48,152 nucleotides of DNA, taken from the IMG/VR virus record IMGVR_UViG_3300044948_000910, positions 1 to 48,152 of that record. One strand, given 5' to 3'. Of this stretch, positions 39,670 to 47,822 are shown in pieces. Position 1 is the stretch's first letter; each line of letters opens with the position of its first letter. The stretch is from a virus. The notes beneath the pieces were generated by a model, which worked only from the letters and a program-made list of their open reading frames with translations, was not told where the DNA came from and made no database searches. The position numbers were made by a program, and so were the translations under genes.

Positions 39670-40231
39670 GGCTTGAGTTCACGCAGGAGAGATTTGATTT
39701 CGCTGTTGCCGCCGCGCTGCGCGGTCACCAGCAGCGCGAACTGGGCGACGAGTTCCAGGCGTTCGCTGCGTTCGATCGCTTCGATGAACGCGCGCACTTG
39801 GGCCACCGTGTAGTTCAGGACTTCGGGGTAGCGGTGGCCGTGCCCGACGAGGCGTTGGAGAAGCGCGCCCCAATCGTCTCCACCCGGCTCGCCACCCGCG
39901 CGAGCACCGGGGCCAGGCGCTGGATAAAAAAATCGGCGTTCACTTCGAACACCGCCTCGCTCAAACGAATCGCTTCGTCCAGTTCCCGCGCAGCCACCCA
40001 CTCGCGCGGCTTGCGGATGGCCACGGCCAGGGCGGAGACCAGATCCTCGCCGCGCTCACCAAACAGGGCGAGCCAGTCCACATCTCCGCTCAGATGCTGA
40101 GCGAAGGGGCGGATGGCGCGAATGAAGGTCGGCAATTCTCCGACCTTCAAGGGGGCGATGGCCAGGGTCTCGCCGGCAATCTCGACGACGACTGGCTCGG
40201 GTACAAAGGTGTCCAAGGTCATGGCGTTCAT
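39666..40231 (-). CDS. Tail assembly chaperone, -1 frameshift (GT-like) product
   Basis: The 138-residue G-like frame ends at 39815, but a -1 slip at T7 (39932-39926) leads into a downstream frame that runs to 39666. The joined product would have about 188 residues (102 before the slip, 86 after). The extension contains DDWGALLQRLVGHGHRYPEV and AQVRAFIEAIERSERLELVA. It corresponds by position to gpGT of lambda, which guides tail tube polymerisation around the tape measure. The extension has no convincing independent start. Confidence 0.7.
39815..40231 (-). CDS. Tail assembly chaperone, G-like unshifted product
   Basis: A 138-residue protein, ATG at 40231. It is mostly helical (ELDEAIRLSEAVFEVNADFF) and sits between tail tube and tape measure genes. 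It is the normal reading; the longer -1 product shares its first 102 residues. Confidence 0.8.
   Translation of the reverse strand: MNAMTLDTFVPEPVVVEIAGETLAIAPLKVGELPTFIRAIRPFAQHLSGDVDWLALFGERGEDLVSALAVAIRKPREWVAARELDEAIRLSEAVFEVNADFFIQRLAPVLARVASRVETIGARFSNASSGTATATPKS
39926..39932 (-). other. Slippery heptamer T-TTT-TTT
   Basis: In the zero frame codons 100-102 read GAT TTT TTT, so the heptamer T TTT TTT is in the correct register for -1 slippage. The shifted frame continues TAT CCA GCG. The same arrangement is used by many phages to make a tail chaperone fusion. Confidence 0.75.
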
Positions 40232-40983
40232 CCAATCTGCACGATGCGGCCGAACTGGCCCAGGACGGCGTCATAGGGCTTGCTGGCATTCGCCAGCAGC
40301 GAACCCTCCAGTTCGAACTTGTTGTAGTCGTTGGAGATCAGCGCCAATTCCTTCAGCGGGTCGAACGCCACCCGATACAGTTCAACCAGCACCCGGGCGT
40401 TGCCCGCCGCCGTATTCACGCCCTCGAGGCGCAGGAAGCGTTCCGGCAGCGGCTGGGTGAAGAGGCCGATCTCGGTCACCACGCCAAAGGCGTAGCTGGC
40501 CTTGAAGGGAGCGGTCAGGCCGGTGATGTCCAGAAACTGGACGGCACCGAAGTCGGTATCCGGCGTGTAATGCGTGCCCAGGGTCAGGGTTGCGGGCGTG
40601 GCCGCGCTGTCCTGCAGCACCAGGGTGGAAACCTTAGGGTGCGCCAGGAAGTAGCGATCGCCAATCACTGGAGCTGTGCCGCCGATCGGTTCGTCGGTGA
40701 CCGTGCCGTTGCTGCCCAGGACGGAAGTGCCGTAGAGCGCGAGGGCCAGGTTTTCAGCAGTGAACTCCTCAATGGTCAGGTTCACGCTGGCCGACTTGGA
40801 CTTCACCATGCGGTGATCGAGCGAGCGCTGGCCGGATTGCGACTCGTAGTGCTCCAGCACATCGGTCTTGAGGGCAAGTTTCAGTTCTGCCACGTTGCCA
40901 GGCGAACGGACTTCAACCGGATTGCCGGCGGCGTCGCGCTTGCCCAGATAGACGCGGCCCTGGAAGGATGCATAGGTACTCAT
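40228..40983 (-). CDS. Major tail tube protein
   Basis: A 251-residue protein, ATG overlapping the upstream stop. It shows tail tube (lambda gpV-like, phage major tail) features: FQGRVYLGKRDAAGNPVEVR at the start, ELKLALKTDVLEHYESQSGQ, and a beta-rich body. Position next to the tail chaperone supports the call. Confidence 0.8.
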   Translation of the reverse strand: MSTYASFQGRVYLGKRDAAGNPVEVRSPGNVAELKLALKTDVLEHYESQSGQRSLDHRMVKSKSASVNLTIEEFTAENLALALYGTSVLGSNGTVTDEPIGGTAPVIGDRYFLAHPKVSTLVLQDSAATPATLTLGTHYTPDTDFGAVQFLDITGLTAPFKASYAFGVVTEIGLFTQPLPERFLRLEGVNTAAGNARVLVELYRVAFDPLKELALISNDYNKFELEGSLLANASKPYDAVLGQFGRIVQIG

Positions 40984-41212
40984 GAAGAAGTCTCCTCAGA
41001 CGAATTGGAAGGGGTGATTGGTGGTGAGGTGCGGATGGATGACGTCCGTCGTCGGGCGTGCGGTGGTCTGTCCGGATCGCTGACCAAGACTGGACGCGCG
41101 ACACCGGAATCCACCAGCCAGCGGGCCAGCGACGTGTCGAGTTCGATGCGGTCACGCGGCTGGTAGTCGCGACCGGCGTGGGTGTGGGGTATCAGGGTTC
41201 AACGAGGGGCAT
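40980..41212 (-). pseudogene. Small phage tail gene with apparent one-base frameshift
   Basis: From ATG 41212 the frame reads MPLVEP and then hits a TGA. Adding one base there would join it to a frame reading LIPHTHAGRDYQPRDRIELD, TSLARWLVDSGVARPV and on to a stop at 40980, coupled to the tail tube start (ATGA). The second part looks like a genuine short phage protein of the type found upstream of tail genes. Either a base is missing (mutation or sequencing error), or translation starts at an in-frame CTG. Confidence 0.55.
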
Positions 41213-41215
41213 GGC

Positions 41216-41656
41216 TCATCCCTGGCTGGCGAGATCAAAGGCCAATGTGCGATAGGTGATCTGGTAGCGGGCGGGGATCAGGGCCGCCGTGGCATCGGCG
41301 TCCTCTACGTCCCACTCGCAATCCAGTTCCTTGATGCCCAGACACAGTCCGCCGAGATTGGCGTTGGCAAACAGCGCCGTGTGCGCCGCAACCAACAACT
41401 GGTCAGCGATGTCCTCGGGGGCGACGTCAACCTGCTCCCGAGCCAGGGCGTCAATGCGCACCACCAGCTGCCGCACGACACGGTCGTTGGACCGTTCCAC
41501 GATGCTGTCCGACTCGGGAAATACCAGCAGCGCCGGGGACTGCTCACGTGTGATGCCGGTGGTCGGTGAGCGGTGAAACGTCGCGCCCAGAGATTGGGCG
41601 ACGGGCAATAGCAGGCCCACCACCGCTTGCATGCAGCGTTCACGGATGGAGTTCAT
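41216..41656 (-). CDS. Tail terminator/minor tail protein (gpU/gpZ-like)
   Basis: A 146-residue protein with text ALLVFPESDSIVERSNDRVV and RQLVVRIDALAREQ typical of tail terminator proteins (beta sheet with two helices). Position between connector and tail tube genes fits. Sequence similarity to a specific lambda protein cannot be asserted. Confidence 0.7.
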   Translation of the reverse strand: MNSIRERCMQAVVGLLLPVAQSLGATFHRSPTTGITREQSPALLVFPESDSIVERSNDRVVRQLVVRIDALAREQVDVAPEDIADQLLVAAHTALFANANLGGLCLGIKELDCEWDVEDADATAALIPARYQITYRTLAFDLASQG

Positions 41657-41712
41657 GGTTTCCCTTCAGGGGGTCATAAAATCGGCACATTGCGAACAGG
41701 GAGGACGTCCCC

Positions 41713-42327
41713 GTGGTTTATGTCCCGAAGAAAAAGCACCGTTCAAGCCAGAGCACACCTTGCCTCTACACCTTGAAGATCGAACTCCACCCTGACGTGA
41801 TGCAGCCGCCCGTATGGCGACGCCTGGTCGTCGACGGTCGGGTGAGCCTCGCCAAGCTGCACCACTTCATTCAAGCGGCGATGGGCTGGACTGATGCCCA
41901 CAACCACAGCTTCGAAATTCGCGGCAGGCGCTATGGGCCGCTAAGCACCTCGGAGATTGCGTGTGAGGACGAACGCAAAACCAAGCTCAACGTCCTTTTC
42001 CTGGAGGAAGAGCAGTACATCTATCGCTACGACGATGGTGACGACTGGGAGCACGTGATCACCGCAGAGTCCTTCGAGGTGGTCGACCACGATCCAGCAG
42101 GCGTTGCCTGGGTAATCGATGGCGCGCGCGCCTGCCCGCCCGAGGATGTGGGCGGTGTCCACGGTTATCACGACTTTCTGGAGACACTGCTTACCCAGCC
42201 TCACAGCGACACGGCCCAGGAACTGCTTCTTTGGGTCGGCGGTGAATTCAACGCTGAACTGTTCGACCGCCGCGCGGCCAACGCCACTATTCAGCGTTTG
42301 ATCTGGAACCGATGGGGCGGAAAGTAA
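41713..42327 (+). CDS. pRiA4b ORF-3-like protein (moron)
   Basis: A 204-residue protein on the strand opposite to the late genes. GTG start at 41713 with GGGAGGA upstream. It has the plasmid pRiA4b ORF-3 family signature: YTLKIELHPDVMQPPVWRRL, HHFIQAAMGWTDAHNHSFEI, YDDGDDWEHVITAE and CPPEDVGGVHGYHDFLETL. Function unknown. It lies between the connector and tail terminator genes as a separate transcription unit inserted in the structural operon. Confidence 0.9.
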   Translation: MVYVPKKKHRSSQSTPCLYTLKIELHPDVMQPPVWRRLVVDGRVSLAKLHHFIQAAMGWTDAHNHSFEIRGRRYGPLSTSEIACEDERKTKLNVLFLEEEQYIYRYDDGDDWEHVITAESFEVVDHDPAGVAWVIDGARACPPEDVGGVHGYHDFLETLLTQPHSDTAQELLLWVGGEFNAELFDRRAANATIQRLIWNRWGGK

Positions 42328-42612
42328 CTACAGCCGCGTGAGCGTGGCGCGGGCCTCGGTGCCATCGCCCGTCACGGTGATTTCCCGCACGCGATAGCTG
42401 CGCCCGGAGATCCACAGGGTGTCGCCGGAAGCCAGCGCCGGCAGTCGGCTCAAGGGATAGCGGATGCTGTAGTTGCGTGAGACACCCAGGCCATCCAACA
42501 CGTCCTCATCGGGAGCACGGAAGTCGACCATGACTTCCGTACTTCCAAATGCAGCGCGCGTCAGCATCCCGGACCGGGCCGCTGCGTCATACATGGATTC
42601 GATGGCTATCAT
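42328..42612 (-). CDS. Head-tail connector protein (gpFII-like)
   Basis: A 94-residue protein. The pattern STEVMVDFRAPDEDVLDGLG, SGDTLWISGRSYRVREITVT is that of the phage head-tail attachment family (lambda gpFII). It follows the capsid gene in the lambda order. Confidence 0.75.
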   Translation of the reverse strand: MIAIESMYDAAARSGMLTRAAFGSTEVMVDFRAPDEDVLDGLGVSRNYSIRYPLSRLPALASGDTLWISGRSYRVREITVTGDGTEARATLTRL

Positions 42613-42709
42613 GCGGGCTGCCAGAAAGAATTGGCGCAGAGATTGGATTGATTTTGCAATTTGTATCCGTTGTTAATCAATAAGTTAAAAATAACTATTG
42701 GAGTGAAAC

Positions 42710-43012
42710 ATGAAGAAGGCTAAGACGGTCGCAGAGGCGAAAGTACTGGAAGCCATCCCCAACATCGGTCCGGCAGTTGCCGGGTATCTGCGTGAGATCA
42801 GCATCCACAAACCGTTGGATCTCGTGGGGCAGGATCCCTACGTCATGTTTCAGCAGTTGTGCGCCCAGACCGGGGTTAACTACGATCCCTGTCTGCTCGA
42901 CACCTTCATCGCTGCCACCCGTTTTATGGCCGGCGAACCACCGCAACCCTGGTATCGCTACACCAAGGAGCGACAGACCACGCTCAACACTTTTTCTTTC
43001 AGGACATCGTGA
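42710..43012 (+). CDS. Cdd1/helix-hairpin-helix protein (moron)
   Basis: A 100-residue protein, ATG at 42710 with GGAG 6 nt upstream. It matches the 'pathogenicity locus' Cdd1 family with a helix-hairpin-helix: EAKVLEAIPNIGPAVAGYLR, DLVGQDPYVMFQQLCAQTGV, LDTFIAATRFMAGEPPQPWY. It is on the strand opposite to the late genes with its own AT-rich upstream region. Its last 14 bases overlap the end of the major capsid gene, convergently. Confidence 0.85.
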   Translation: MKKAKTVAEAKVLEAIPNIGPAVAGYLREISIHKPLDLVGQDPYVMFQQLCAQTGVNYDPCLLDTFIAATRFMAGEPPQPWYRYTKERQTTLNTFSFRTS

Positions 43013-44006
43013 CCCGTACCAGCAACGCCGGGCGGTGGCACATAGGCAGCGGGTTGCTCTGCGTGTGCAGGTCAGTGCCTCGGTCGAACTTGCGTGGTTC
43101 CTGCTTGGCGTAGAGCGGCTGACCCAGGGTATTCACCGTTTCGTTGAAGTCGGCCGGCGCAAAGTAGGTGTAGAAGGTATCCACGGTTCCCAGAGGGAAG
43201 GCATGGCCTTCGCCTGCTGCGATAAAACGGCGGGTGATCGTGCCGTCAGACGCCTCTCCCACATACTCTTGGAAGGTGATGCCGGCAAAGTTGAATTCAT
43301 TGCGCATGTCGGAGCGCAGCGCATTCCCGGTTTGCCAGTTCTCATAAGCCTTTTCGACCTTGGAGTGACTGGTTAGCGCATCGAAAAACTCCGGGGATAC
43401 CAGGCATTTGACGCTCGTCATGAACTCGCCTTGGAGGGATTTTTCCAGATAGCGCTTGAGATCGGTGCAGGTCTTCTTGATATCCGTTCCGGCATTGGAG
43501 AACTTGAAATCCACCACCTTGGGCGGGATATCGAACACATCATAGAGGTCAAAAAGCTCCGAGCCGTCCGCATCCAGAATTACGCCCTTCAAGGCACCCA
43601 TGCGCAGATGTTCCAGGGTTATGGCGTGTTTGTTCCGCATGGTCTGCAGGTGCTCGACCATAACATTGGAGATGGACTGCAACTCGGATTCCATGCCGAA
43701 GGCGCGGATGCCCTGTACCTCCTCCGGCAGCACCACATCCTCGTGCGGGATGTGGGGGATGACGAAGGAACGCAGCTTGCGTTTGCCGCGCACACCCACG
43801 GTACCCGGCGAGCCCACAGGCATGGTCGGCAGCAGGCTCAGGACACCGTTTTTTTCCTCGATGGCAATCTGGCGGAAACGCACCGGTTTCGCCGGAAACT
43901 GGTTCATCTGGTCCATCAACCCGAAGTTGTTCGGCAAGATGTTGATGGCGGTGGACAGCGCCGTCATGGAGAAAGCCGGGTTGTCGAAGGGATTGTTCAT
44001 GGGCAT
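42999..44006 (-). CDS. Major capsid protein (gpE-like)
   Basis: A 335-residue protein. Lambda gpE-like text: NNPFDNPAFSMTALSTAINI, NFGLMDQMNQFPAKPVRFRQ, LRSFVIPHIPHEDVVLPEEV, then a C-terminal AADFNETVNTLGQ-type region and closing LPMCHRPALLVRVT. It follows the decoration protein gene as in lambda. Confidence 0.93.
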   Translation of the reverse strand: MPMNNPFDNPAFSMTALSTAINILPNNFGLMDQMNQFPAKPVRFRQIAIEEKNGVLSLLPTMPVGSPGTVGVRGKRKLRSFVIPHIPHEDVVLPEEVQGIRAFGMESELQSISNVMVEHLQTMRNKHAITLEHLRMGALKGVILDADGSELFDLYDVFDIPPKVVDFKFSNAGTDIKKTCTDLKRYLEKSLQGEFMTSVKCLVSPEFFDALTSHSKVEKAYENWQTGNALRSDMRNEFNFAGITFQEYVGEASDGTITRRFIAAGEGHAFPLGTVDTFYTYFAPADFNETVNTLGQPLYAKQEPRKFDRGTDLHTQSNPLPMCHRPALLVRVTMS

Positions 44007-44008
44007 GG

Positions 44009-44395
44009 TCAGATTCCTTTGCGAACGAGGATGCCGAGCGCCTTGAGTTGGGCGCTGGCGGATTTTTTCTCGGCGACGGTGATGCCGGTGGGCCAGACCA
44101 GAGCGTGGTCAGCGACGATGGCGTGGCGGGCGACGATGAGTCCGTCATCCCGGTCGGCCAGGTTGGCGTCCACCGCCTGAATCAGGACGCCGGCAGAAGT
44201 CTGGGAGCCATCGGTGGCAGAGGGATCGACCGCCTTGACCTTCGAGGATGCGGTGACCACGCCTACGACCGCGCCCAGCGCCAGAACCTGGCCGGCGGCG
44301 ACGGTGACCTGATCGCGGGAATACAGATTGGGTGCCTCATATTTGAGGAGGTCCCCCAGGTTGAGGCCTTCGGTGAATACAGGTTTGGTCGGCAT
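44009..44395 (-). CDS. Head decoration protein (gpD-like)
   Basis: A 128-residue protein. Pattern EAPNLYSRDQVTVAAGQVLA, LGAVVGVVTASSKVKAVDPS, then a C-terminal AEKKSASAQLKALGILVRKG is typical of gpD. It stabilises capsids after expansion. It is located between protease/scaffold and capsid. Confidence 0.9.
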   Translation of the reverse strand: MPTKPVFTEGLNLGDLLKYEAPNLYSRDQVTVAAGQVLALGAVVGVVTASSKVKAVDPSATDGSQTSAGVLIQAVDANLADRDDGLIVARHAIVADHALVWPTGITVAEKKSASAQLKALGILVRKGI

Positions 44396-44398
44396 GGG

Positions 44399-44737
44399 TC
44401 AGTCCTTTCCGGCACGGGCGCGTGCCTGGGCGATGAGGGGGTTGTCCTTGAGGGCTTCAGGCTTCGCAGCCATGGCTTCAGGGGTCAGGTGGGAGGTGAT
44501 TTCGGAACCATCGGCGCGAAGCGCCAGCAACGTGCGGCGCACGTTGGCCACCGGGGTCTGGGCCGCGAGGTAGCTCGCGGTGCGCTCGGGCACGCCAGCC
44601 AGTTGGCAGAGTTCCGCCACCTCGATGGCGTCGGCATAACTCAGGGCGGTGGCGGTCGGTTCAGCCACTGTTGTAGGAGAAGTCCGGTCAGCAACAGCGC
44701 TGGCAGGGCTTCCGGTATCAGGGTCAGGGGCATGCAT
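44399..44737 (-). CDS. Nested scaffold protein (Nu3-like), internal start
   Basis: An in-frame ATG at 44737 is preceded by GGAG at 6 nt (in ATGGAGAACTCCATG). It would give a 112-residue scaffold from the protease C-terminus. Lambda Nu3 is made this way. Expression is inferred from the start signal only. Confidence 0.5.
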   Translation of the reverse strand: MHAPDPDTGSPASAVADRTSPTTVAEPTATALSYADAIEVAELCQLAGVPERTASYLAAQTPVANVRRTLLALRADGSEITSHLTPEAMAAKPEALKDNPLIAQARARAGKD

Positions 44738-45649
44738 GGAGTTCTCCATATCAAGGGTTGTCAGGGGTGAAGCCAGGGGTGATGTCACTTCCTCGGCCCG
44801 CGCCGCAGACAGGCGCTGCACGGTTCGAGGGGTGAGGAAATCGGCCATCTCGGCCAGGGTGTCGTCGAAGGTGGCCACGGCATCGGCCAGCCCCGCTGTG
44901 ACAGCGGCGTCGCCAAAGTAGAGACCGGCCTCGGTAGCGCGCAGGGCATCCGCACTGAGGCGTCCGTGGCTCGCCACCGTGTCGATGAAGAGGCCGTAGA
45001 GCCGGTCCACCTCGGCCTGCAACATGGCGCGGGCCTCGTCGGTGATGGCGGTGTGCGGCGAGAGGTCGTTCTTGTGGGCGCCAGCGACGATCGGCGTGTA
45101 CTGCAGCCCCGCCTTCGCATCCATGCCAGACTGGTCAATGTGCATCGCAATCACGCCCACCGAGCCGATCCCCGCCGTGCGCGTGACCACCAGCCGAGAG
45201 GCCGCGCTCGCCAGGGCATAGGCCGCCGAGAAAGCGGATTCATTGGCGATGGCCCAGACTGGCTTGATCTTGGCCGCAGCGGCAATGCGGTCAGCCAGGT
45301 CGAACACGCCGCCGGCCTCGCCGCCCGGTGAATCCACGTCGAGCAGGATGCCGGCAACGGACGGATCGGCCAGCGCTGCTGCCAGTCCGATTTGAATCGC
45401 CTGGTAACTCAGTAGCCCCGATTCCGCCTCCATCCCCAGGGTGCGGCGCACCAGGGAACCGTGTATGGGAAGGATGGCGATGCCCGGCGTGGGCGAGGCC
45501 ACTGGCCGGGAGGAAGGCAGCGCCGCTTGCGGCAGCGTGCCGTCCAGACCGAGCCGAGGGGCCATGACCGAGAGGATCACGTCCAGTTTGGGACGATGGA
45601 TCAGCAGCGGCACGCCGAACAGGCGTCCCGCCAGATGCGGATAGAGCAT
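44399..45649 (-). CDS. S49-family head maturation protease with C-terminal scaffold
   Basis: A 416-residue protein. SppA/S49 motifs: LLDVDSPGGEAGG (about 102-114), ANESAFSAAYALASAASR with Ser141 as nucleophile, IGSVGVIAMHIDQSGM, and VAGAHKNDLSP with Lys193. The last ~115 residues are a low-complexity helical scaffold-like tail with an internal start. The layout is like lambda gpC with Nu3. Confidence 0.9.
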   Translation of the reverse strand: MLYPHLAGRLFGVPLLIHRPKLDVILSVMAPRLGLDGTLPQAALPSSRPVASPTPGIAILPIHGSLVRRTLGMEAESGLLSYQAIQIGLAAALADPSVAGILLDVDSPGGEAGGVFDLADRIAAAAKIKPVWAIANESAFSAAYALASAASRLVVTRTAGIGSVGVIAMHIDQSGMDAKAGLQYTPIVAGAHKNDLSPHTAITDEARAMLQAEVDRLYGLFIDTVASHGRLSADALRATEAGLYFGDAAVTAGLADAVATFDDTLAEMADFLTPRTVQRLSAARAEEVTSPLASPLTTLDMENSMHAPDPDTGSPASAVADRTSPTTVAEPTATALSYADAIEVAELCQLAGVPERTASYLAAQTPVANVRRTLLALRADGSEITSHLTPEAMAAKPEALKDNPLIAQARARAGKD

Positions 45650-45661
45650 GGGGAAACCCTT

Positions 45662-47212
45662 TTAGATCAGGAGCGCCGGATCGGCCGCCTGGGGATCAGA
45701 GGTGGGATCGGCAGGAGCGGGTTCTGCCGGTGTGTTCCTGGATGGCATGACGGCGGTGGGCTGGTCGTGCCGGGGGTCGGACTCGAACACCAGCCCCAGT
45801 GCATCCGCCCGGGCGTTGTCGGCCGCGATCTCGCGATCAATGTCCTCAGCGTCGTAGCCGAAGGAGGAAATCGCCTCCGAGCGGGACAGTAGCCCGGCGC
45901 GGATGGCGGTCAACATGGCGTTGAATTCCTTCTGTGGGTCCACCCACTGCCAGCCCTGCGGGATCCACTTGCAGGCCAGGTATTCGCGCCGTCTTTTGGA
46001 ATAGCCGGGCAACTTCAGTGCGCCCGACAGCACCGCCTGCTCCATCCAGGCCGACCAGATCGGCCGGCACAACTGATGCACGATCACGCCATGCTGGATG
46101 GCCTCGCAGCGACGGCGAAACTCCAGGAGCCCGGCCCGGATGCTGCTGTAGTTCACCTGGGTGAGGTCGCCGGTCAACTGCTCATAGGTCACGCCCATGG
46201 CGGCAGCCACCGCGCGGAACTGCATGCGCAGAAACTCGCCGTAGGACGCGCCCACATCGGCCGGCTGCGAGAATTTGACGTCCTCACCCGGCTCCAGAAT
46301 TTGCAGCGTGCCGGGTTCCAGGCCCGCCAGGGCCACCCCGTTCTGGTCGGAGTTGCCTTCCCCCATCAGGTTGTCCTCGGGGGAGAGGCGGGTGATGAAG
46401 CCGGCGAACATGGCGGCGGTCTTCTTCCTCACCAGTTCGGCGTCGTCGTACTGGTCGAGTTCGTTCAGCTTCACCAGGGCGCGGGAGAGCCAGGGCTCAC
46501 CCCGGATCTGGCCAGGTCGCAGCGGACGGAACAGGTGAATGATCTCGGCTGCATCCACGCGCACGGTGTCGATACCCCCCTGGCTGGACATCGGAGCCAG
46601 GGCACCATCCTCGGGATGGCTGCGGTAAAGGTGGTAGGCCACACGCCGGCCCAACTTGTCGAACTCGATACCGGCGCGCACCACGTTGCCCGAAGGCAGA
46701 TCGCCGTTCATGGAAACCGGCAGATGCTCGGGTTCCAGCAACTGGATCTGCAGCGGCACAGCCAGCCCATCTTCTTCTCGGCGGGGGCGCAACCGCACCA
46801 GGCATTCTCCGCCTTCGAGCATGGCGCGGCAGGCCATCGCCTGCAGACCGTAGAAATCGGTCAGGCTGGCAGCGTCAGCTTCCTCACACCAGTCCCGCCA
46901 CAGCGACTGGATGCGCTCGCGTTGCGCGGGATCCACCAGCATGGACTGGGGCTTGATGCCGGTACCGATGGCATTGGCGACGAAACCCTCCAGCGCGGCA
47001 TTGGCCCAGGCATTGCGGCGCACTAGGTCGCGACTCTTGGTGCGCAACTCGGACTGGGTTGCCAGCATGGCCGCCACCGCGCCTGGATTGCCCGGCATCC
47101 AGGCCCAGGCGCGACGTCCGTATCCGGCCGCTTCATGGGTCGGGGTGCGACCGAACAAGGCGCTGATCTTGCCAAACCAACCTGCTGACCATTTTGTGTT
47201 TCTTCTGGCCAT
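45662..47212 (-). CDS. Portal protein (lambda gpB-like)
   Basis: A 516-residue protein. ATG 47212 overlaps the stop of the gpW-like gene and is preferred to the earlier start at 47263. Typical portal text: KSRDLVRRNAWANAALEGFV, EIIHLFRPLRPGQIRGEPWL, GVTYEQLTGDLTQVNYSSIR, and AGWQ-like C-terminal motifs (CKWIPQGWQWVDPQKEFNAM). The order portal, protease, decoration, capsid matches lambda. Confidence 0.93.
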   Translation of the reverse strand: MARRNTKWSAGWFGKISALFGRTPTHEAAGYGRRAWAWMPGNPGAVAAMLATQSELRTKSRDLVRRNAWANAALEGFVANAIGTGIKPQSMLVDPAQRERIQSLWRDWCEEADAASLTDFYGLQAMACRAMLEGGECLVRLRPRREEDGLAVPLQIQLLEPEHLPVSMNGDLPSGNVVRAGIEFDKLGRRVAYHLYRSHPEDGALAPMSSQGGIDTVRVDAAEIIHLFRPLRPGQIRGEPWLSRALVKLNELDQYDDAELVRKKTAAMFAGFITRLSPEDNLMGEGNSDQNGVALAGLEPGTLQILEPGEDVKFSQPADVGASYGEFLRMQFRAVAAAMGVTYEQLTGDLTQVNYSSIRAGLLEFRRRCEAIQHGVIVHQLCRPIWSAWMEQAVLSGALKLPGYSKRRREYLACKWIPQGWQWVDPQKEFNAMLTAIRAGLLSRSEAISSFGYDAEDIDREIAADNARADALGLVFESDPRHDQPTAVMPSRNTPAEPAPADPTSDPQAADPALLI

Positions 47213-47433
47213 CAGAACCCCTTGCTGGTGGTGACCCGGATCTGCCGGGGCGCTTGTGGCCACAGGCCGGTGTCCACCGCCTGGCGGTGCAGATCGGCCT
47301 GAACTTCACGGATCGCGGCTTTGAGTTCATCGACAGTGCGGTATTCCACGGTCTTGTCGGCGAAGGTGACGCGCTTTTCTCCCTTGGCCAGAGCTGCTTG
47401 CAGGGCGTCGAGTTGTTCCTGGGTGTAGGCCAT
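47212..47433 (-). CDS. Head-tail joining protein (gpW-like)
   Basis: A 73-residue protein. MAYTQEQLDALQAALAKGEK, then VTFADKTVEYRTVDELKAAI, which is the gpW pattern of helix, beta hairpin, helix. In lambda it joins head and tail and lies directly upstream of the portal gene, as here. Confidence 0.9.
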   Translation of the reverse strand: MAYTQEQLDALQAALAKGEKRVTFADKTVEYRTVDELKAAIREVQADLHRQAVDTGLWPQAPRQIRVTTSKGF

Positions 47434-47822
47434 CAGCGGTACACCACGACGTTTATCTCACTGGAATCGGCCAGCGTGCCGGAGGGCGTGGCGCAGACCA
47501 GTTCGACGTCGTCGGTCGTCTTGTCATCGCAACTCACCCGGGCGGCGGCCATCTTCATGGACTTGTCGCTGTTGCGAGCGAAAGCCAACCAGCAGTAGTG
47601 CTCGTCGGGCATGGATTCGGCGAAGACCACCCGATATTTGCCGGGGGACAGGCGCATGACCTTCTTCACGTTGTGCCCGGCGTGGACCACGACCTCACCC
47701 CGTACCCACCCAAAGCACACCCAGGCGCGGGCGAGGCCTGGATGCTCAGGGGTCACCCGGGCCTTCAGTTCCTGGCCGATGCGCGTGGCGAGGGCCGCGA
47801 TGTGCTGCGCCAGGGTCATCAT
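47433..47822 (-). CDS. Tail-fibre-like protein
   Basis: About 129 residues (ATG 47822 or 47819). Text AWVCFGWVRGEVVVHAGHNV, then LSPGKYRVVFAESMPDEHYC resembles the repeating beta domain seen in phage tail fibre tips. It is unusual to find this upstream of gpW and portal rather than at the end of the tail genes. Confidence 0.7.
   Translation of the reverse strand: MMTLAQHIAALATRIGQELKARVTPEHPGLARAWVCFGWVRGEVVVHAGHNVKKVMRLSPGKYRVVFAESMPDEHYCWLAFARNSDKSMKMAAARVSCDDKTTDDVELVCATPSGTLADSSEINVVVYR

Noticed and set aside
34165-39813. Several 300-360 codon plus-strand frames opposite the tail genes
   Set aside because: They are antisense shadows of real leftward genes in GC-rich DNA, with low-complexity translations and no start signals.
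45461-47026. Plus-strand frames opposite the portal and protease genes
   Set aside because: They are shadows of the recognised portal and S49 protease genes.
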